A stretch of 64,000 bases of DNA from Arthrobacter sunyaminii (GTDB taxonomy: Bacteria > Actinomycetota > Actinomycetes > Actinomycetales > Micrococcaceae), in contig NZ_CP076456.1 in the NCBI RefSeq assembly GCF_018866305.1, positions 1,550,001-1,614,000 of the forward strand. Direction: 5' to 3'. The notes beneath the pieces were generated by a model. That model was given only the letters and a program-made list of their open reading frames with translations. It made no database searches and was not told the DNA's origin. Shown in pieces: positions 59,855-64,000 of this stretch (positions within the stretch are counted from its first letter, which is position 1; each line of letters opens with the position of its first letter). Made by a program: the position numbers and the translations under genes.

Positions 59855-62227
59855 TTGAGCAACACAACATCCACGACGACGGCGCCGGCATGGCGCGACG
59901 TCAGCGCATCCGCTTCGGACCGCGTCGAAGCACTCCTCGCCGAGCTCACACTCGAGGAGAAGACTGCCCAGCTGTTCGGCGTCTGGGTTGGCGCGTCCAA
60001 TGAGGGCGGTGACGTTGCCCCGCATCAGAACGACATGGACGACCTCGTTGACCTCGACGCGCTCCTGCCGAGCGGGCTCGGCCAGCTGACCCGGCCGTTC
60101 GGCTCGGCTCCTGTTGACCCGGCACTCGGCGCGCTGTCCCTCCTGCGCAGCCAGCGCCGGATTGCGGCATCCAACCGGTTCGGAATCCCGGCCGTTGCGC
60201 ATGAAGAATGCCTGGCCGGCTTCGCCACCTGGGGAGCGACAGCCTATCCGGTGCCCCTCGCCTGGGGAGCTTCCTTCAATCCCGGACTCATTGAGCGGAT
60301 GTCCCGCCGCATCGGGTCAGACATGCGCTCGGTCGGCATCCACCAGGGCCTTGCCCCGGTACTCGACGTGGTTCGGGATGCCCGCTGGGGACGCGTCGAG
60401 GAAACCATCGGTGAGGACCCGTATCTCATCGGCAGCATCGGAACGGCGTACGTCCGCGGCCTCGAGTCCGCAGGGATAGTCGCAACCCTCAAGCACTTCG
60501 TCGGATACTCGGCGTCGAAGGCCGGCCGTAACCTCGCGCCGGTCTCGGTCGGTCCGCGTGAACTCGCTGACGTGCTGCTCGTTCCATTCGAGATGGTCAT
60601 GCGCGAAGGAAAGCCGCGTTCGGTCATGCACTCCTATACCGACCTCGACGGCGTGCCGTCGGCGGCTGACGAGTCGCTGCTCACCGGTATCCTGCGCGAC
60701 ACCTGGGGTTTCGACGGCACCGTCGTTGCCGACTACTTCGGGATCGCCTTCCTGAAACTGCTTCACGGCGTCGCAGGTTCGTGGGGCGAGGCGGCCGCTC
60801 TGGCGCTCACTGCCGGCGTGGACGTAGAGCTGCCGACGGTGAAGACCTTCGGTGCGCCGCTGATTGAAGCGGTCCGGTCAGGAGCCCTGTCCGAGGAGAT
60901 TATCGATCGTGCCCTCCGGCGTGTGCTGCGCCAGAAGGTAGAACTCGGACTGCTTGATCCTGACTGGGATGCCACGCCCGGAGCGCTGCGGGACGTCGAC
61001 GTCGACAATCCGGAAGGCATCCGCGGCACCATCGACCTGGACAACGCCGGTAATCGGGCGGTCGCCCGCGAGATCGCCGAACAGTCCATCGTGCTTTTGA
61101 GCAACGACGGGATCCTTCCGCTCGCCGCCCCGCGCCGGATTGCGGTCGTCGGGCCGACGACCGACGACCCCTTCGCCGTTCTCGGCTGCTACTCGTTCCC
61201 TGCGCATGTCGGCGTGCAGCACCCTGACACGCCCCTCGGTATCGAACTGCCCACGCTGCTGGACAGCCTCCGCACCGAGTTTCCCGAAGCCGACATCGAA
61301 TACGTTCCCGGGACGACGATCGACGGAGGAGAAACCGCCGGGATCTCCGCAGCGGTGGATGCTGCAGCGCGGGCCGACGTCGTCATCGTCGCCCTCGGCG
61401 ACCGGGCCGGGCTCTTCGGCCGCGGCACGAGCGGTGAGGGCTGCGACGTCGAGTCGCTCCGTCTGCCCGGTGCCCAACAGAACCTTCTCGACGCCGTCCT
61501 GGCAACATCGACTCCTGCCGTCGTCACCCTGCTCGCCGGACGACCGTACGCGCTGGGATCCGCTGTCACGGGCGCCGGCGCGATCCTGCAAGCGTTCTTC
61601 GCAGGAGAAGAAGGAACCGCCGCGCTTGCCGGCATCCTCTCCGGCCGGGTCAATCCGAGCGGACGCCTGCCTGTCAGCATCCCGGCCTCAGAGGGGACGC
61701 AGCCGTCCACATACCTGGCCGCTCCTCTGGGGCGCTCCAACGGAGTGTCCAGCATTGACCCGACCGCCGTCTTCCCGTTCGGACACGGGATCGGGTATAC
61801 GACCTTTGACTGGAGCGCCGGCCAGCACGGGCCGGGAACGATCGGAGTCGACGGCACGGCGACCCTCGGTCTCCGTCTGCGCAACACCGGGGACCGTTCC
61901 GGGACAGAAATCGTCCAGGTTTACGTCCACGATCCTGTCGCGTCAGTGGTGCGCCCGGTGCAGCGTCTGGTCGGTTTTCATCGCGTTGACCTGTTGCCGG
62001 GCGAATCCGTCGAGCTCTCGATACACATTCCCGCAGATGTCACCAGCTTCACCGGCCGAAACGGGGAGCGGGTGGTCGAACCGGGGGAGATCGTCCTTGG
62101 TCTCGGAGCATCCAGCACCGACATGCGCGTCACACAGTCGGTGCAGCTCTCCGGTGAAGCACGTGTCGTGGGCTTTGACCGGGCCTTCCACCCGAGTTTC
62201 AAGGAGACCGCACGGGTCGCCCCGTGA
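59855..62227 (+). CDS. GH3 glycosidase, probable beta-xylosidase (BxlA-like)
   Basis: A 790-residue GH3 enzyme without signal peptide. The barrel domain carries KHF at 213-215 and the nucleophile Asp293 in TVVADYFG. The alpha/beta sandwich follows (about 350-560) with RGTSGEGCDVESL near the acid/base position, and a fibronectin III-like domain ends the protein. Context and cytoplasmic location suggest it hydrolyses imported xylo-oligosaccharides to xylose. Beta-glucosidase activity is also possible. The TTG start follows GGATAGGA; no other in-frame start is nearby. The end overlaps the GH10 GTG. Confidence 0.88.
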   Translation: MSNTTSTTTAPAWRDVSASASDRVEALLAELTLEEKTAQLFGVWVGASNEGGDVAPHQNDMDDLVDLDALLPSGLGQLTRPFGSAPVDPALGALSLLRSQRRIAASNRFGIPAVAHEECLAGFATWGATAYPVPLAWGASFNPGLIERMSRRIGSDMRSVGIHQGLAPVLDVVRDARWGRVEETIGEDPYLIGSIGTAYVRGLESAGIVATLKHFVGYSASKAGRNLAPVSVGPRELADVLLVPFEMVMREGKPRSVMHSYTDLDGVPSAADESLLTGILRDTWGFDGTVVADYFGIAFLKLLHGVAGSWGEAAALALTAGVDVELPTVKTFGAPLIEAVRSGALSEEIIDRALRRVLRQKVELGLLDPDWDATPGALRDVDVDNPEGIRGTIDLDNAGNRAVAREIAEQSIVLLSNDGILPLAAPRRIAVVGPTTDDPFAVLGCYSFPAHVGVQHPDTPLGIELPTLLDSLRTEFPEADIEYVPGTTIDGGETAGISAAVDAAARADVVIVALGDRAGLFGRGTSGEGCDVESLRLPGAQQNLLDAVLATSTPAVVTLLAGRPYALGSAVTGAGAILQAFFAGEEGTAALAGILSGRVNPSGRLPVSIPASEGTQPSTYLAAPLGRSNGVSSIDPTAVFPFGHGIGYTTFDWSAGQHGPGTIGVDGTATLGLRLRNTGDRSGTEIVQVYVHDPVASVVRPVQRLVGFHRVDLLPGESVELSIHIPADVTSFTGRNGERVVEPGEIVLGLGASSTDMRVTQSVQLSGEARVVGFDRAFHPSFKETARVAP

Positions 62228-63480
62228 GTGTCGATCACCGGCGGATGACTGCGCAGGTCACCGTGCTGGACTCCGCCGGCAACCCTGTGCCCAACGCGGA
62301 GGTGACTGTCGAACAGCAGCGTCATCACTTCGCGTTCGGCAACATCGGTTTCGACTTCATCCCGCTTGCCAACAGGGAGACCGGGCAGGAGGCGGCCGCG
62401 GAGCCCGTTTTCGGCGGGGCTGCGGCCGCCGCGCTGCCGGATCTCCAGACGTTGTGGCTCGACCTTTTCAACACTGCGACCCTTCCGTTCTACTGGCGGG
62501 GATTTGAGCCGACCCCCGGCAAGCCGGACACCCGAAGACTTCTCCGGACCGCCTCGTGGTTCGCTGAGCACGGAGTGACAGTGAAGGGGCATCCGCTTAC
62601 CTGGCACACGCTCGCGCCCGAGTGGCTCACCGGTTTACCGGTAGCGGAGATCGAGCGGCTGCAACGCGAGAGGATCCGACGCGAGGTGACCGACTTTTCC
62701 GGGGTCATCGACACGTGGGACGCCATCAATGAAGCCGTCATCATGCCCGTGTTCACTGCAGAGGAAAACGGTATCACCCGGCTTGCACAGAGCATTGGCC
62801 GCTTGCCCATGATTCAACTCGCGTTCGAGGAAGCTCGCGCCTCGAACCCTTCGGCGACGCTCGTCTTGAACGACTTCGATTTGTCGAGCGACTACGAAGC
62901 TCTGATCGAGCGCGTGCTTGAAGCGGGGATCACCGTGGACGCGATCGGCCTGCAGACGCACATGCACCAGGGATATTGGGGAGAAGAGGCCATGCTGGCG
63001 ATGGTCGACCGATTCGCCCGCTTCGGGCTGCCCCTCCATCTGACGGAGACGACTCTGCTGTCGGGGGACCTCATGCCGCCGGAGGTCACCGACCTCAACG
63101 ACTATCAGATCCCATCCTGGCCGTCGACACCCGGGGGAGAGGCCAGGCAAGCGGACGAGATCGTCCGCCACTACCGCTCACTCGTTGGCCACCCGGCGGT
63201 GCAGGCCATCACCTACTGGGGGCTCACCGACGACGGAGCGTGGCTCGGTGCGCCGGGCGGGTTTGTTCGCGCCGACGGCACGCCGAAGCCCTCATTTTAC
63301 GCGCTGCAGTCCCTGATTAAGGGCGAATGGTGGCTGCCGCGAACGCCGATGCGCACGGATTATGACGCACGCTTGTCGATCACGGGTTTCTTCGGTGACT
63401 ACGTGATTAAGCGCGACGGGCAGAGCGCACCGGTCTCGCTCTCGCGGGGGAGTGAAACGGCCACCGTCCGATTCCGCTGA
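62224..63480 (+). CDS. GH10 family endo-beta-1,4-xylanase, cytoplasmic
   Basis: A GH10 TIM-barrel enzyme of 418 residues. An N-terminal beta-rich segment (TAQVTVLDSAGNPVPNAEV) precedes the barrel. VKGHPLTWHTLAPEWL is the substrate-binding motif, the acid/base is Glu170 in TWDAINEA and the nucleophile Glu275 in LHLTETTLL. There is no signal peptide, unlike most xylanases, so it likely cuts imported xylo-oligosaccharides inside the cell. Its GTG overlaps the GH3 stop (GTGA). Confidence 0.9.
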   Translation: MSVDHRRMTAQVTVLDSAGNPVPNAEVTVEQQRHHFAFGNIGFDFIPLANRETGQEAAAEPVFGGAAAAALPDLQTLWLDLFNTATLPFYWRGFEPTPGKPDTRRLLRTASWFAEHGVTVKGHPLTWHTLAPEWLTGLPVAEIERLQRERIRREVTDFSGVIDTWDAINEAVIMPVFTAEENGITRLAQSIGRLPMIQLAFEEARASNPSATLVLNDFDLSSDYEALIERVLEAGITVDAIGLQTHMHQGYWGEEAMLAMVDRFARFGLPLHLTETTLLSGDLMPPEVTDLNDYQIPSWPSTPGGEARQADEIVRHYRSLVGHPAVQAITYWGLTDDGAWLGAPGGFVRADGTPKPSFYALQSLIKGEWWLPRTPMRTDYDARLSITGFFGDYVIKRDGQSAPVSLSRGSETATVRFR

Positions 63481-63487
63481 TGCACGC

Positions 63488-64000
63488 TTAGGGGCGCTTG
63501 GCTGCCGGAATGTAGTAGGCGATCACCAGGAACACCCAGGTGGTGAGGATGTACGGCCAGGTGTAGGTGGGAGCGTCAAGGCGGTGCATCACCACCGTGA
63601 CCACAGCGGTCACCACGGTTCCAATGATGGCGAGCACCCAGGACACTGAGTTGCTGCGCAGAAAGACCACGGCGAGCGCAATGGCCGTAAGCACGCCGGA
63701 GTATCCGGCCAGACCGTTTGCGGTCTCAGTGAGGGACTCGCCCATTGCCAGCGCACACAGGCTCCCCACCACGCTTCCCAGCAGTCCTGCCAGGCCAACT
63801 TTCCAGCTGGCCAGGAACAGCCCGAGCAGAATGAGGGCGCCGGACCACTCGTTGTTGATGAGCACCACCTCAGAGACATTCGTCAGCAGCGAGCGTGCGA
63901 ACGCGAGTGCTTCCGAGTCGATGGTGGCCGACGGCGCTGCGCTCACTCGCAGCGCCTGAGTACTGAGCAGTATCCCGGTTGCCACGATGCAGAACGGTGC
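63488..64000 (-). CDS. Probable urea transporter, C-terminal part (5' end beyond window)
   Basis: The frame is open past base 64000, so the start is outside. The visible 170 residues are very hydrophobic with about five membrane segments. GLAGYSGVLTAIALAVVFL and INNEWSGALILLGLFLASW resemble the paired motifs of UT-family urea channels. The C terminus ends in AAKRP. It is convergent with the xylanase gene, 7 bases after its stop. Function is inferred from motifs only. Confidence 0.65.
   Translation of the reverse strand, partial: APFCIVATGILLSTQALRVSAAPSATIDSEALAFARSLLTNVSEVVLINNEWSGALILLGLFLASWKVGLAGLLGSVVGSLCALAMGESLTETANGLAGYSGVLTAIALAVVFLRSNSVSWVLAIIGTVVTAVVTVVMHRLDAPTYTWPYILTTWVFLVIAYYIPAAKRP

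Overview
The window is high-GC actinobacterial chromosome. Gene content and order (murE to divIVA cell-division cluster, Wag31-type DivIVA, SepF, glnA2-glnE and lipB-lipA blocks, polyphosphate glucokinase, leaderless promoters) point to Micrococcaceae, most likely Arthrobacter or a close relative. The MurE substrate motif is DDPH rather than DNPR, which fits the lysine-type peptidoglycan of that group.

1-18.9 kb is a compact division and cell-wall cluster, all on the plus strand: the end of ftsI, then murE, murF, mraY, murD, ftsW, murG, murC, ftsQ, ftsZ, pgeF, a PLP-binding yggS homologue, sepF, yggT, divIVA, lspA and an rluD-type pseudouridine synthase. Most stops and starts overlap. 19-32.3 kb holds dnaE, hisD, nrdR (with tandem NrdR-type boxes), the convergent map-ppgK pair, a 58-residue SPOR-like protein, panB, glnA2 and glnE.

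32.3-44.1 kb is the accessory stretch. In Mycobacterium tuberculosis glnE and glnA1 are neighbours; here about 12 kb separates them. It contains an amino-acid ABC transporter with a fused binding protein and permease, a long-leader micropeptide gene, a broken DUF2510 membrane-protein gene, a frameshifted serine-recombinase remnant, a two-gene unit encoding a 148-residue helical protein and a 1478-residue STAND NTPase, and a decaying PadR/DUF1048/ABC-exporter cassette. The STAND pair is the best candidate for an undescribed, possibly defensive, system.

44.1-54.4 kb returns to conserved core: glnA1 with a near-consensus GlnR box, an RDD membrane protein, a DUF4191 protein, lipA, lipB, a kinase-like receptor with HGE in place of HRD, and a tricorn-type protease. 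54.6-55.4 kb carries paired crcB fluoride channels. 55.5-63.5 kb is a xylo-oligosaccharide locus: a LacI repressor divergent from a binding protein, two permeases, a GH3 glycosidase and a GH10 enzyme without signal peptide, with a CGAAA/TTTCG operator in the leader. The window ends inside a probable urea-transporter gene on the minus strand.

A recurring feature is a TANNNT -10 element placed 6-7 bases before a start codon (dnaE, hisD, map, RDD gene, lipB, tricorn gene), indicating leaderless transcripts. No tRNA, rRNA, CRISPR array or intact insertion sequence was seen.
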